Below are positions 49,845 through 58,151 of a DNA stretch of 64,000 nt, in pieces; positions within the stretch are counted from its first letter, which is position 1; every line of letters begins with the position of its first letter. The notes below the pieces were generated by a model. It was given only the letters and a program-made list of their open reading frames with translations, searched no databases and was not told where the DNA came from. Origin of the DNA: Symbiobacterium thermophilum IAM 14863 (lineage in GTDB: Bacteria > Bacillota > Sulfobacillia > Symbiobacteriales > Symbiobacteriaceae); contig NC_006177.1 in NCBI RefSeq assembly GCF_000009905.1, positions 3,296,595 through 3,360,594 of the forward strand, in the 5' to 3' direction. The translations under genes and the position numbers were made by a program.

Positions 49845-50606
49845 CTAGTGCGGGGGCTGCAGCTCCCACGGCCACACCAGGTGCATCGACTCGCCCCGGA
49901 AGAAGGTGCCGATACCGGAGAGTACGATGAACGAGGTGAAGAAGAACGTGTACAGCGCAATCATGACCTCACGGGTGTTGGCCTGCCACCGGCGCCTGAC
50001 GATCACGGCCAGTACCCAGGGGATGCCGATCATCAGCACGAGCGGGATGAAGATCGATCCGACCCAGGAGACGGCGGAGGTGGGCAGCCCGGTCTGCTCC
50101 AGCAGGTAGGTGACGGTGGCAGAGATGCGGTAGGAGCCCTCGGGCATGCCGGGCACCCGCACCACCTCGTCCACCAGTACGAGGGCGATCTCGATCACCG
50201 CGGTGTAGATGGCGGAGAAGACGGTGATGGGAAGCCCCTTCTTCGTGGAGAACCAGATGCCGGTGCCGCGCCGGTCGCGGTCGATGTACGGGATCGTGGC
50301 CAGCAGCACCAGACAGGCGCCGGGCACGATCACGCCCGCCAGCGCGGGGTCCATGTGCAGCAGCAGCTCCTGAAGCCCCAGGAAGTACCACGGCGCCTTG
50401 GCCGGGTTGGGGGTCTTGTCGGGATTGGCCAGGTCCAGCAGCGGCGCGTCGATGAACGTGGCCATCAGCGCAAAGGCAAGGATCGCGGTGATGGCCATGA
50501 TCGCCTCGATGGAAACGAGGAAGGGCCAGGTGTAGACCAGCTCCTCCTTCTGACGGGGCTTCACCTTGGGGCCCGTCTGCTGATACTTCTCGTGCGCCTC
50601 AGCCAT
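49845..50606 (-). CDS. Cytochrome b subunit IV-like protein of bc complex
   Basis: The 253-residue membrane protein corresponds to the C-terminal half of cytochrome b (subunit IV-like). The quinol-site region PWYFLGLQELLLHMDPALAG resembles the PEWY/PDWY area, and about five helices follow, ending in one or two extra helices beyond the usual b6f subunit IV. No cytochrome c motif is present, unlike B. subtilis QcrC. ATG at 50606; the gene follows cytochrome b6 with a 13-base gap. Confidence 0.9.
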   Translation of the reverse strand: MAEAHEKYQQTGPKVKPRQKEELVYTWPFLVSIEAIMAITAILAFALMATFIDAPLLDLANPDKTPNPAKAPWYFLGLQELLLHMDPALAGVIVPGACLVLLATIPYIDRDRRGTGIWFSTKKGLPITVFSAIYTAVIEIALVLVDEVVRVPGMPEGSYRISATVTYLLEQTGLPTSAVSWVGSIFIPLVLMIGIPWVLAVIVRRRWQANTREVMIALYTFFFTSFIVLSGIGTFFRGESMHLVWPWELQPPH

Positions 50607-50619
50607 GCGAGCTCCCTCC

Positions 50620-51396
50620 CTACAGATCGTCGGCGGCCAGACCGGCCTCGACCGCGCCCTCGACCTCGTCCTCGTCGTACGGAATCGGGGTCGAGATGCC
50701 GCCGTCCTTGCGGATGCGCCAGAAGTGCACGGCCATCAGCGCAATGCAGGCGAGCGGCAGCAGGATCACGTGCAGGGTGTACCAGCGCACCAGCGTGGCC
50801 GGGCCGATGTCATAGCCGTCCAGCAGCGCCCGCTGGACGTAGGTGCCGATGACCGGAGTCACCTTGGCCATGTTGGAACCGACCTGAATGGCCCAGTACG
50901 CCAGCTGGTCCCAGGGCAACAGGTAGCCCGTGAAGGAGAGAAGGACCGTGATCAGGAAGAGTGCGACGCCGATCACCCAGTTGAACTCCCGGGGCGGCTT
51001 GTACGAACCGGTGTAGAAGACCCGCGTCATGTGCAGCCACACGGCGATCACCATGCCGTGGGCCGCCCACCGGTGAAGATTGCGGGCGAACGGCCCGAAG
51101 ATGACGTCCGTCTCCAGGGCCTTCATCGACTCGTAGGCGCCGGGTACGGACGGCACGTAGTAGAACATGAGCCAGACGCCCGTCACCGTCAGCATGAGGA
51201 ACATGAGCAATGACAGCCCGCCGAGGCCCCAGGTGTAGCTCATCCGCACGGCGCGCCGAGGCACCTTGACCGGGTGCAGGTGGAGCACAACGCTGTTCAG
51301 GATGACCAGGACCTGATTGCGCGGGGTGTCCGGGTATTCATTGCGGTAGATGGACTTGTAGAGCGTCGTATTCTTGAACCTCGCCCACAGACCCAC
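50620..51396 (-). CDS. Cytochrome b6-type subunit of bc complex
   Basis: The 258-residue protein is the heme-b core of the complex, with four membrane helices and histidine ligands in NLHRWAAHGMVIAVWLHM and WYTLHVILLPLACIALMAVHFWR. SFTGYLLPWDQLAYWA is the conserved quinone-site loop. GTG at 51396 is set by GGGGAGGTGCTGGTTCT. It heads the operon b6 - IV - Rieske - small protein - cytochrome c. Confidence 0.94.
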   Translation of the reverse strand: MGLWARFKNTTLYKSIYRNEYPDTPRNQVLVILNSVVLHLHPVKVPRRAVRMSYTWGLGGLSLLMFLMLTVTGVWLMFYYVPSVPGAYESMKALETDVIFGPFARNLHRWAAHGMVIAVWLHMTRVFYTGSYKPPREFNWVIGVALFLITVLLSFTGYLLPWDQLAYWAIQVGSNMAKVTPVIGTYVQRALLDGYDIGPATLVRWYTLHVILLPLACIALMAVHFWRIRKDGGISTPIPYDEDEVEGAVEAGLAADDL

Positions 51397-51468
51397 AGAA
51401 CCAGCACCTCCCCAATGTCGGAACCCAGCAACCCGGAATCCAGCCAGCCACACTGCGCAACAGCATAC

Positions 51469-51498
51469 ATTATAGCCGCAATTCGGCTTTGCAGGCAA
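51469..51498 (-). promoter_or_regulatory. Promoter of the bc complex operon
   Basis: Minus-strand TTGCCT (51493-51498) and a perfect TATAAT (51469-51474) are 18 bases apart, about 73 bases before the cytochrome b6 start. Confidence 0.8.
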
Positions 51499-51641
51499 CA
51501 TAAAAGGATCATAAGTGGCGTTATTGCGTGTCAGAAAACACGCACCGGAATGGCGCCCCGGTGCCAGGAGACGAAAAGTGATAGTCCTTTTTGTCTAGTT
51601 CGATGTGAGGGTCGTCGAGAGGCCCTCATCCCCCTGCGGAA

Positions 51642-52868
51642 TCAGTACACCACGTGCACGGTGTCGAAGCTGGCCTCCGCCCCGCTCCGCTCCCCGACGA
51701 CGCGGACGGTGAAGCGATGGGTACCCACGATCCGCTCGGTGGGGTGGACCCGCAGCGTCACCGAGGCCCGCTCGCCGGGCTCCAATTCAATCTCCGACCG
51801 CTCCAGGGCCGCCCAGTTGTCCGGCAGCCCTTCCACGTACAGGTGGAAGCGGTCGCCCTCATTGCCGAGGTTGATGATGGAGACGGCCATGACGTTGCCG
51901 CTGCTGATCGGGCTTCCCGCGGCCAGCACCTGGCGGTGGTTCTTCGCCACAACCAGGTCGACCCGGGGCCGGTGGGCCAGCATGTACGCCGACAGGCTCC
52001 CGAGGATCACGGTCAGGATCAGCGGCAGCACCAGCCGCGGGGCAAGCTGCCGGACATTCTGCCACAGGCGCCCCCGGTCCCGCAGCGCCACCGCGCTGTC
52101 GCCGGAACCGATGGTGAAGTTGAGGACCCGGGGCACCTTGCGCGCTCCGGAGACCAGGGCGCAAGCGTCCAGGCAGTCGCCGCAGACGACGCAGTGCTTC
52201 TGCTCCGGGGTGCGCGGGTCCACCCCCATGTGGCAGATCTCCGCGCAGAGGCCGCAGGTGGCGCAGATATCCCGGTTGCCGGGCAGGTTGAACACCTGCA
52301 GGTGCATCGTGTCCGCGTTGGAGATGATGGACTGCAGGTGGCCGTACGGGCAGGCGACCCGGCAGACGGAGGTGCGCCACCAGGCCATCGCCATGGTGAA
52401 GAAGAGCGTGAAGCCGAGGATGAACACGGTCGGGCCCGGCGGCACCTGGCCGGACAGGTACTGGGCCAGCAGGGCCCTCCCGTCGCTGAAGTAGCTGCGC
52501 ACCACGAAGGCGCCGAACAGGCTGATGACCACCGAGAGCAGCGTGCTGCCCGCGCGGCCGAAACGCCGGTCCCAGCTGCGGGTCAGTTCGTTAAACAGGT
52601 TCTGGGGGCAGACCCACCCGCAGAAGACCCGGCCGAACAGCAGGCTGGCGGCGATGATCACGTAGATGACCGTTACCAGCAGCATGAAGAAGACGAAGGT
52701 GTGCTTGACCCACAGCCGCGTGCCGAACAGGTAGAGCGACATGCTCGGCAGATCAAACCGGAAGAGGTTCACGAAGGGTGAGACGATCAGCAAGGCCAGA
52801 ACGGTCAGCTGGGACGCGCGGCGATACCGGCGGATCACCGTCTGCACCTTGCCGAGGCGGCTCTTCAT
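51642..52868 (-). CDS. ccoG: CcoG/RdxA-like membrane ferredoxin
   Basis: The 408-residue protein resembles CcoG (FixG/RdxA), which helps assemble the copper centre of cbb3 oxidases by Cu reduction. It has membrane helices with the motif FCGWVCPQN, VCRVACPYGHLQS and two cluster motifs CATCGLCAEICHMG and CVVCGDCLDACAL, then a C-terminal Ig-like domain (about 320-405). The gene is next to the cbb3 operon. ATG follows GGAGGGGGATGCAG. Confidence 0.92.
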   Translation of the reverse strand: MKSRLGKVQTVIRRYRRASQLTVLALLIVSPFVNLFRFDLPSMSLYLFGTRLWVKHTFVFFMLLVTVIYVIIAASLLFGRVFCGWVCPQNLFNELTRSWDRRFGRAGSTLLSVVISLFGAFVVRSYFSDGRALLAQYLSGQVPPGPTVFILGFTLFFTMAMAWWRTSVCRVACPYGHLQSIISNADTMHLQVFNLPGNRDICATCGLCAEICHMGVDPRTPEQKHCVVCGDCLDACALVSGARKVPRVLNFTIGSGDSAVALRDRGRLWQNVRQLAPRLVLPLILTVILGSLSAYMLAHRPRVDLVVAKNHRQVLAAGSPISSGNVMAVSIINLGNEGDRFHLYVEGLPDNWAALERSEIELEPGERASVTLRVHPTERIVGTHRFTVRVVGERSGAEASFDTVHVVY

Positions 52869-52897
52869 TCTGCATCCCCCTCCGAAGGTGCGCCAGA

Positions 52898-52921
52898 CCC
52901 CCCCGCCCCGCGGCGGGGGGG
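52898..52921 (-). terminator. GC-rich hairpin at end of cbb3 operon
   Basis: About ten C/G bases pair around a short loop (52898-52907 with 52912-52921), 14 bases after the 53-residue gene's stop and before ccoG. There is no U-tract (TCTGG follows), so some readthrough into ccoG is likely. Confidence 0.5.
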
Positions 52922-52934
52922 TGGCGGCGCTGCG

Positions 52935-53096
52935 CTAGAAGCCCGTCGGGCTGTTGGGCCCGAAGCGCAGATTGGCGGCCAGGTAGTAGACGAAGAAGAT
53001 GGCGATCACGGCGTAGACGAGCAGCAGGAACTTGGGCACCGGGGGCGACTCGTGACCGTGTTCCGCCCCGGTCTGCGGCCGGTTCTCGTCAGACAT
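52935..53096 (-). CDS. 53-residue single-helix protein of the cbb3 operon
   Basis: Starts ATG, product begins MSDENRPQTGAEHGHESPPV and has one membrane helix (about 22-43) ending LRFGPNSPTGF. It follows the 61-residue gene closely at the end of the cbb3 operon. It may be a CcoQ/CcoH-like accessory subunit by position, but the sequence is not recognised. Confidence 0.72.
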   Translation of the reverse strand: MSDENRPQTGAEHGHESPPVPKFLLLVYAVIAIFFVYYLAANLRFGPNSPTGF

Positions 53097-53109
53097 GCTC
53101 CGAACCCCC

Positions 53110-53295
53110 TCACCGCGTGATGGGCTTGTCGTCCTCGACGTACTTGAACTTCACGTCCTCGTTCATGCTGGTGCTGCCCGACATGAAGGCCCAGTACATC
53201 ACCACGGCCACCGCGGCCCACAGCACCAGCACGGCGATCAGCAGAAAGCCGCTGGAAACGCTCAGGTCGCTGAATCGGGTCCATTCGATGTCCAC
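53110..53295 (-). CDS. 61-residue single-helix protein of the cbb3 operon
   Basis: GTG start follows AAAGGGGGATCCCACC. The product has one membrane helix (about 14-37) and an acidic, polar tail (STSMNEDVKFKYVEDDKPITR). The form resembles small CcoS- or CcoQ-like oxidase proteins, but sequence identity cannot be claimed. Its position between the CcoO-like gene and another small gene supports an oxidase assembly or stability role. Confidence 0.78.
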   Translation of the reverse strand: MDIEWTRFSDLSVSSGFLLIAVLVLWAAVAVVMYWAFMSGSTSMNEDVKFKYVEDDKPITR

Positions 53296-53319
53296 GGTGG
53301 GATCCCCCTTTCGCGGGGC

Positions 53320-54282
53320 CTACTCCTGGGTTCCCAACCACTTGATGTAGGTGGTCAGGGCCCAGCGGTCCTCGTCGGACAGTCCGTTCAGCCGCCACGA
53401 CGGCATGCCGGACCCGGAGCCGTCCTCCTTCAGCGTGCCTTCCGAGATCACCCAGAAGATGAACTGTTCGGAGTGGACCTTGCCTGCCTCAAACCAGTTG
53501 GTCGGATAGGGCGGGCTGCCCCAGCCGTCCGCCGCGGTCATGCCGCGCATGTCGGCGCCGTGGCACTGCAGACAGCCGTTGGCCTCGATGAGCTCCTGAG
53601 CCCGGGCCAGCACGGCGGCGTCGTCGATGGAGTACGGGTTCTGCAGGTCGCGGTACTCGTCGGGCAGGATGTCGTCGGTGGCCTCCAGGATGTTCGGCCC
53701 GGGGTACTTGGCCAGGGTCTGGACCGGAACCGCCCAGTCGCGCAGGACCAGCAGGTACTCGGCCAGGGCGTCCAGCTCGTCCGGCGGCAGGTGGGCGTAG
53801 GACGGCATGATCGAGTTGGGCTCAGTCGAACGCGGGTCGATCAGGTGGGCGATATGCCACTCCTTCGAGGGCAGCCGGTGGCCCACGTACTTCAGGTCGG
53901 GACCGGTTCGCTGCGAACCCAGGAGGGCCGGGTTGTCGTTGCCGTAGTCCTCGGGACGGGTCGGCCGGCCCCCGACGACCCTGCCGTCATCCAGGGTGAC
54001 GGCAGGGGCCTGGAAGGCGGCGTCGTTGGGTAGCGTGCGGACCTGCTGGGTATGGCAGTAGAAGCAGCCCTCACGGATGTAGATCTCCCGCCCGCGCGCC
54101 ACCTGCGGGCTGATGGGCTTGCCGTCGGGGAACATGCCCGAGTACCGGGGCGACGACGGCGAGGCGGCGTACAGGTCCTCCTGCATCAGCGGCACCGCGA
54201 CGGTGATGATCACCGCGAAGGTGAGGAGCAGGAAGGCGCCGAGACCGATGAGCGCAGCGTTCCGCTCGAACTTGTTGCCCAT
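53320..54282 (-). CDS. ccoO: CcoO-like cbb3 oxidase subunit with second cytochrome c domain
   Basis: The 320-residue product has an N-terminal membrane helix (about 10-32) and a CcoO-type heme c site REGCFYCHTQQVR (about 71-83). A second cytochrome c domain with CLQCH (about 240-244) and a late GMPSW methionine follows. Thus one protein may replace CcoO and the CcoP cytochrome. It passes electrons to the CcoN subunit. ATG at 54282; the CcoN gene is 16 bases upstream. Confidence 0.92.
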   Translation of the reverse strand: MGNKFERNAALIGLGAFLLLTFAVIITVAVPLMQEDLYAASPSSPRYSGMFPDGKPISPQVARGREIYIREGCFYCHTQQVRTLPNDAAFQAPAVTLDDGRVVGGRPTRPEDYGNDNPALLGSQRTGPDLKYVGHRLPSKEWHIAHLIDPRSTEPNSIMPSYAHLPPDELDALAEYLLVLRDWAVPVQTLAKYPGPNILEATDDILPDEYRDLQNPYSIDDAAVLARAQELIEANGCLQCHGADMRGMTAADGWGSPPYPTNWFEAGKVHSEQFIFWVISEGTLKEDGSGSGMPSWRLNGLSDEDRWALTTYIKWLGTQE

Positions 54283-54298
54283 GCTTGCACCCCCCTCC

Positions 54299-55702
54299 CT
54301 ACACGCCGGCGACGACGGAGCCGACCTCGGCGGACTCGCCGCTGAACTGCCGGCCGGCGGTCGCGGTCTTGAAGATGTTGAAGATGAACAGGAGCTGGGC
54401 GCCCAGGATCATCGCCCCGCCGAAGGCCCGGGCGATGTTGAACGGCCGCTGGTTGATGACCGAGGCGATGAAGTTGGCCGACTGGTTGGCCGCCCAGTCA
54501 GAGCCCTGCACGAGCCCGCCGATGGTCAGGGATACGAAGAACAGGGTGAAGCCGATGAGGGAGAGCCAGAAGTGCCATTCCATCAGCTTGGCCGACCAGA
54601 TCTCCCGGTTGATCAGCCGGGGCAGGGCGTAGTAGATGGTCGCGAACATGATGAACGAGAAGGTGCCGACCAGCGCGAGATGCGCGTGGCCCACGACCCA
54701 GTTGGTGAAGTGGACGATGGAGCTCACCGAGCGCAGCGACTGCATCGGCCCCTGGAAGCAGGTGATGAAGTAGAAGACCATCGCACTCACCGTGAACTTC
54801 AGGGGCACGGACTCCTTCAGGGCGCCCCAGCGTCCGTTCATGGTGCCGTAGAAGTTGGTGAGCACGGTCCAGACCGGCACGATCAGGCAGACGGAGAAGG
54901 CGATGGCGACCGTCTGCAGCCAGTACGGCACGGGGCCGTTGACCAGGTGGTGAGCCCCCGTGGGGCCGTAGACGAACATCAGCATCCAGAAGCCGATCAT
55001 GGAGAGCTTGTGGCTCCAGATGGGGTTGCCCGTCAGCTTGGGAAGCAGGTAGTAGACGGCGCCGACGCCGATGGGCGTGAACCAGTAGCCCAGGATGTTG
55101 TGACCGTAGAACCAGTTGACCACCGCGTCATTCACACCGGTGATGGGGTTGTTGGGGAGGAGGAACTGGTTGCCGACGATGTAGATCACCGGCGTGGTGA
55201 ACACGGCGCCCAGCATGTACCAGGCGGTGACGTACAGCTCCTTCTCCTTGCGCCTGGCGAAGGTCATGATCACGTTGAAGAAGACCAGCGCGAACAGGAC
55301 CACCGTGAGGATCTTCAGGATCCAGGGGGACTCCGCGTACTCCCGGCCTGCGTTCATGCCCATGAGCAGGGTCACGGTGTAGGCGGTCATGAGGAGGTTG
55401 TAGAAGACGACCGAGAAATTGCCCAGCCGCTCACTCCACAGCGGGGTGCCACAGACCCGAGGAACCATGTAAAAGAGCGTCGCGAAGTAAGCCCCGCTGA
55501 GCCAGCCGAAGAGCACCAGGTTGGTGTGCACCGGCCGCACGCGGCCAAAGGTGAAGTACTCGAGCACGGGAACGTTCTTGACCAGGTCCGGGATGACCAG
55601 CAGCACGGCGGCGAACAACCCGAAGCTCATGCCGATGGCCATCCAGATGACCGCGGTGTAGAAGAAGTTCCGACTGGCGGACCCTTCTACGTTGCTGAAC
55701 AT
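54299..55702 (-). CDS. ccoN: cbb3-type cytochrome c oxidase subunit I
   Basis: The 467-residue protein is the oxygen-reducing core with about 12 helices. Heme and CuB histidines lie in RPVHTNLVLFGW, NWFYGHNILGYW, YGPTGAHHLV and WVVGHAHLALVG. The NWFYGHN form with tyrosine is the cbb3 arrangement. Together with the CcoO-like protein it forms a high-affinity oxidase suited to low oxygen. ATG at 55702. The gene follows a separate membrane protein with a 39-base gap. Confidence 0.95.
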   Translation of the reverse strand: MFSNVEGSASRNFFYTAVIWMAIGMSFGLFAAVLLVIPDLVKNVPVLEYFTFGRVRPVHTNLVLFGWLSGAYFATLFYMVPRVCGTPLWSERLGNFSVVFYNLLMTAYTVTLLMGMNAGREYAESPWILKILTVVLFALVFFNVIMTFARRKEKELYVTAWYMLGAVFTTPVIYIVGNQFLLPNNPITGVNDAVVNWFYGHNILGYWFTPIGVGAVYYLLPKLTGNPIWSHKLSMIGFWMLMFVYGPTGAHHLVNGPVPYWLQTVAIAFSVCLIVPVWTVLTNFYGTMNGRWGALKESVPLKFTVSAMVFYFITCFQGPMQSLRSVSSIVHFTNWVVGHAHLALVGTFSFIMFATIYYALPRLINREIWSAKLMEWHFWLSLIGFTLFFVSLTIGGLVQGSDWAANQSANFIASVINQRPFNIARAFGGAMILGAQLLFIFNIFKTATAGRQFSGESAEVGSVVAGV

Positions 55703-55741
55703 CCTCTATCTCCTCCCCTTTGCAGAGTGGGACATGGGAAC

Positions 55742-56350
55742 CTACAGCCGTGCGCCCGGCGGCAGCCGGAGGATGGCGATGAGGACGCCGGCGGTGAAGA
55801 ACGCCGCCAGGATCCCCATGGCCGCGACAGGAATCCACATCAGCCGGTGCTCACCAGGCCGCTCCCTCCGGAAGGCCGTCCGGTCAGGCGGGTCCCCGTT
55901 GCGCAACACGGCGTACTTGACGGACTCGCCCATGTTCAGCACCCCGGAACGGAGGGCCAGGTAATACACCCCTCCCCAGAACGCGAGGAAGACGGCGAGC
56001 GTGCCGAACAGCTGCTGCGTGGCCAGGCGGCCGAAGGCCTCATCGCCGGCCCGCTGCTCCACGGCGCTGACGGTCGCGGCGTGAAACCCCCCGCCGATCA
56101 GGACGAGCAGGCCGGCCGCCAGGAGCCACCGGCCCCAGCGGTACCCCCGCCAGCGCCAGCGGGCCGGCACCAGGCCCAGCACGCCCAGCAGACCGGCGAA
56201 CCCCAGCACCAGGGCGACGCCGCCGTAGATCCCCATCAGGTCGCTCTCCCCGCCGCTCAGGTGCGACGCCGCCGCCTTGCCGGGCAGGAGGAGCAACAGC
56301 AGCGTCGCCACCGGCAAGGCCGTGGCCGGAGACCGTGCCCACCTCACCAC
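55742..56350 (-). CDS. Multi-helix membrane protein heading the cbb3 operon
   Basis: The 202-residue product has a signal-like front (MVRWARSPATALPVATLLLLLLPGKAAAS) and about four more helices. A charged stretch (KYAVLRNGDPPDRTAFRRERPGEHRLM) precedes the last helix. No family is recognised. Its place directly before ccoN suggests an oxidase-linked or electron-transfer role. GTG at 56350 follows GGGGGCGGTCTG. Confidence 0.7.
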   Translation of the reverse strand: MVRWARSPATALPVATLLLLLLPGKAAASHLSGGESDLMGIYGGVALVLGFAGLLGVLGLVPARWRWRGYRWGRWLLAAGLLVLIGGGFHAATVSAVEQRAGDEAFGRLATQQLFGTLAVFLAFWGGVYYLALRSGVLNMGESVKYAVLRNGDPPDRTAFRRERPGEHRLMWIPVAAMGILAAFFTAGVLIAILRLPPGARL

Positions 56351-56444
56351 CAGACCGCCCCCAATACTTCGGTCTTCGATATATTAATGTACAAACACAA
56401 CTTCTACCCGAATGTGTTGAATGTGACCGCGGGGAGGCCTTGCC

Positions 56445-56537
56445 ATGGCGGCAGGGCCGTGCTATCATTCCCCTCGGACTTTCCGAGTCGTCTGAAAACA
56501 CTGCACCTACAGGGTTTTCGGCCGCCATTGTAGCACG
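56445..56537. other. Candidate pseudoknotted RNA between cbb3 operon and cupredoxin gene
   Basis: ATGGCGGC (56445-56452) can pair with GCCGCCAT (56521-56528), and CGTGCTA (56458-56464) with TAGCACG (56531-56537). The two helices cross, giving an H-type pseudoknot order. Two hairpins lie inside: CTCGGA/TCCGAG (56473-56487) and GAAAAC/GTTTTC (56494-56519). Either strand could fold this way. No known RNA family is recognised. Confidence 0.4.
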
Positions 56538-56688
56538 CGTGGCACGAAAGGCGCATGCGAGATAGTCCTTAGGGTCTTGACCCTATATGAACCTAGTTGC
56601 TTATGGCGCTGGTACATTGCGCGTCCGATTGGCCGCGGGTGGCGACTTTGGCATGATATTGGGCAGGAAAGGATGTGAAACTTCAGCT

Positions 56689-57060
56689 ATGCGTAAGCTC
56701 GCTTCTCTCCTGGTAGTGGCTCTGCTGTCGCTGGGCGTTCTGACCGGCTGCGGCGGCGGCGGCGGCGGCAACGTGAAGGAACTGACCGTGGAGATGGGCA
56801 TCAACGGCGAGATGAAATTCACGCCGGACGTGCTCGAAGCCACCAAGGGCGAGACGATTAAGATCACCCTGGTGAACAAGGATCCGAACGTTGCCCACAA
56901 CTTCCTGATCCCCGCTTTCAACGTCAACTCCGGCCAGGTCCCGCCCGGCCAGACCGCCACCGTCGAGGTCAAGGTCACCCAGTCCGGCGAGCACGACATC
57001 ATCTGCGACGTCCCGGGCCACCGGGAGGCCGGCATGGTCGGCAAGCTGATCGTGAACTAG
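56689..57060 (+). CDS. Cupredoxin-domain lipoprotein
   Basis: The 123-residue product starts with a lipoprotein signal (MRKLASLLVVALLSLGVLTGC) with lipobox LTGC, then a glycine linker and a cupredoxin fold. Type-1 copper ligands are visible: H in NVAHNFL, C, H and M in ICDVPGHREAGM. A small blue copper protein tethered to the outside, it probably carries electrons or copper to the adjacent cbb3 oxidase. A divergent arrangement with that operon supports co-function. The ATG at 56689 has only GGAAAGGATG some distance upstream. Confidence 0.88.
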   Translation: MRKLASLLVVALLSLGVLTGCGGGGGGNVKELTVEMGINGEMKFTPDVLEATKGETIKITLVNKDPNVAHNFLIPAFNVNSGQVPPGQTATVEVKVTQSGEHDIICDVPGHREAGMVGKLIVN

Positions 57061-57073
57061 CCCAAAAGTACAA

Positions 57074-57103
57074 CCCGGCGCACGCAGCGCCGGGGCTTTT
57101 TTT
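57074..57103 (+). terminator. Terminator after cupredoxin gene
   Basis: CCCGGCGC/GCGCCGGG form an 8-bp stem with a 5-nt loop, followed by GC and seven T's. Confidence 0.92.
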
Positions 57104-57193
57104 GCTCCCTCGGTCCCTGGCCGCCGTCCGGCCGGCATCCGCATGCGAGCCGGACGCGCGAAAAGGGACCGGGCGCACACCCGGTCCCCGACG

Positions 57194-57269
57194 TGGTGGA
57201 GCTGAAGGGACTCGAACCCTCGACCTTCGCCTTGCAAAGGCGCTGCTCTCCCAGCTGAGCTACAGCCCC
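57194..57269 (-). tRNA. tRNA-Ala (anticodon TGC)
   Basis: Minus strand: acceptor GGGGCTG/CAGCTCC, D-stem GCTC/GAGC, loop TTTGCAA with anticodon TGC (reads GCA), T-stem GAGGG/CCCTT, discriminator A and encoded CCA. The top pair of the anticodon stem is a G-A mismatch (GCGCC/GGCGA), which is unusual but does not break the fold. Confidence 0.92.
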
Positions 57270-57284
57270 ATTGGCCGCCTCGCC

Positions 57285-57314
57285 ATTGTACCCGCGTGCG
57301 CCGCCCGTTGTCAA
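57285..57314 (-). promoter_or_regulatory. Promoter of tRNA-Ala(TGC)
   Basis: Minus-strand TTGACA (57309-57314) and TACAAT (57285-57290) are 18 bases apart, ending 15 bases before the tRNA 5' end. Confidence 0.85.
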
Positions 57315-57393
57315 CGCATATCCGGTTGCCATCCGGCGCGGATCTTACCGCAGGCAGAGCGGACGGGCCGGGGCAGACTAAGCGCGGGAGGCG

Positions 57394-57630
57394 ATGCCGA
57401 TGCCGCGACCGCTCCACGACCTCAGACAGCCACAGATCGGCCCAACGGCAGGCGACCTCGGTCAGTCGGCGTTCGCAGCGAACCTGCGGGACGTTGACGG
57501 GCCGGATGCCGGCCCGCAGATCGAGGCCACCGTGCGGCCATGGGAAGCGCCCGAGCCGCGGAACCCGCCGCCCGGGCAGCGGCGCCCCAGCGGCCCGGCG
57601 CTGCGGCTGGGCGCGGACGTCAAAGACTGA
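57394..57630 (+). CDS. 78-residue proline-rich hydrophilic protein
   Basis: ATG follows GGGAGGCG; a second ATG two codons later (57400) has better spacing. The product is Pro/Gly/Arg-rich (LRQPQIGPTAGDLGQSAF, then EAPEPRNPPPGQRRPSG), without membrane segment or known domain. Third codon positions are GC-rich as in real genes here. It is convergent with greA. The evidence is the ribosome binding site and codon use only. Confidence 0.45.
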   Translation: MPMPRPLHDLRQPQIGPTAGDLGQSAFAANLRDVDGPDAGPQIEATVRPWEAPEPRNPPPGQRRPSGPALRLGADVKD

Positions 57631-57677
57631 CTGCAGGCCTGCACACCGAGCGGGGGGCACCCATGCCCCCCGCCTGC

Positions 57678-58151
57678 TCACTTGATCGCGACGATCTCGT
57701 ACTTAAAGACCCCGTCCGGCGCATCGACGGCCACCACGGTGCCCACCCGCTGGCCCATGATGGCGCGGCCGACCGGGGACTCGTTGGAGATCCGGTTGTG
57801 GGCGGGATCGGCCTCCGTGGTGCCGACGATGGTGTACGTATGCTCGTCGCCATACTCCAGGTCCCTCAGCACCACCGTGCTGCCGAGCACCACCACCTCC
57901 TGCTGGCCGACGGGCTCATCAATCACCCGCGCGTTGCGCAGCATCTTCTCCAGCACCAGAATGCGCCCTTCGATGAAGGCCTGCTCGTTCTTCGCATCCT
58001 CGTATTCGGAGTTCTCGGAGATGTCCCCGTACTCGCGGGCCTGCTTGATGCGCTCAGCGACCTCCATGCGCTTCACGGTGCGGAGGTACAGCAGCTCCTG
58101 CTCGAGCTGCTTCAAGCCGTCCAGGGATAGCAGAACCTCTTTCTCGGCCAT
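57678..58151 (-). CDS. greA: Transcription elongation factor GreA
   Basis: GreA rescues backtracked RNA polymerase by stimulating transcript cleavage. The 157-residue protein has the N-terminal coiled coil with the acidic tip (GDISENSEYEDAKNEQAFIEGRI) and the C-terminal FKBP-like domain (ISNESPVGRAIMGQRVGTVVAVDAPDG). ATG at 58151 follows AAAGGGGAGAACCAC. It has a strong promoter and a long structured leader of about 180 bases. Confidence 0.96.
   Translation of the reverse strand: MAEKEVLLSLDGLKQLEQELLYLRTVKRMEVAERIKQAREYGDISENSEYEDAKNEQAFIEGRILVLEKMLRNARVIDEPVGQQEVVVLGSTVVLRDLEYGDEHTYTIVGTTEADPAHNRISNESPVGRAIMGQRVGTVVAVDAPDGVFKYEIVAIK

Noticed and set aside
54113-56533. Open frame of about 806 codons on the plus strand opposite the cbb3 oxidase genes
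   Set aside because: Lies entirely opposite recognised oxidase genes, highly biased composition, no ribosome binding site.
56445-56537. HDV-like or twister ribozyme identity for the pseudoknot
   Set aside because: The HDV order (P1-P2-P3-P1'-P4-P2') is not matched because no P4 hairpin lies between the last two strands, and twister consensus loops were not found. Kept only as an unassigned element.
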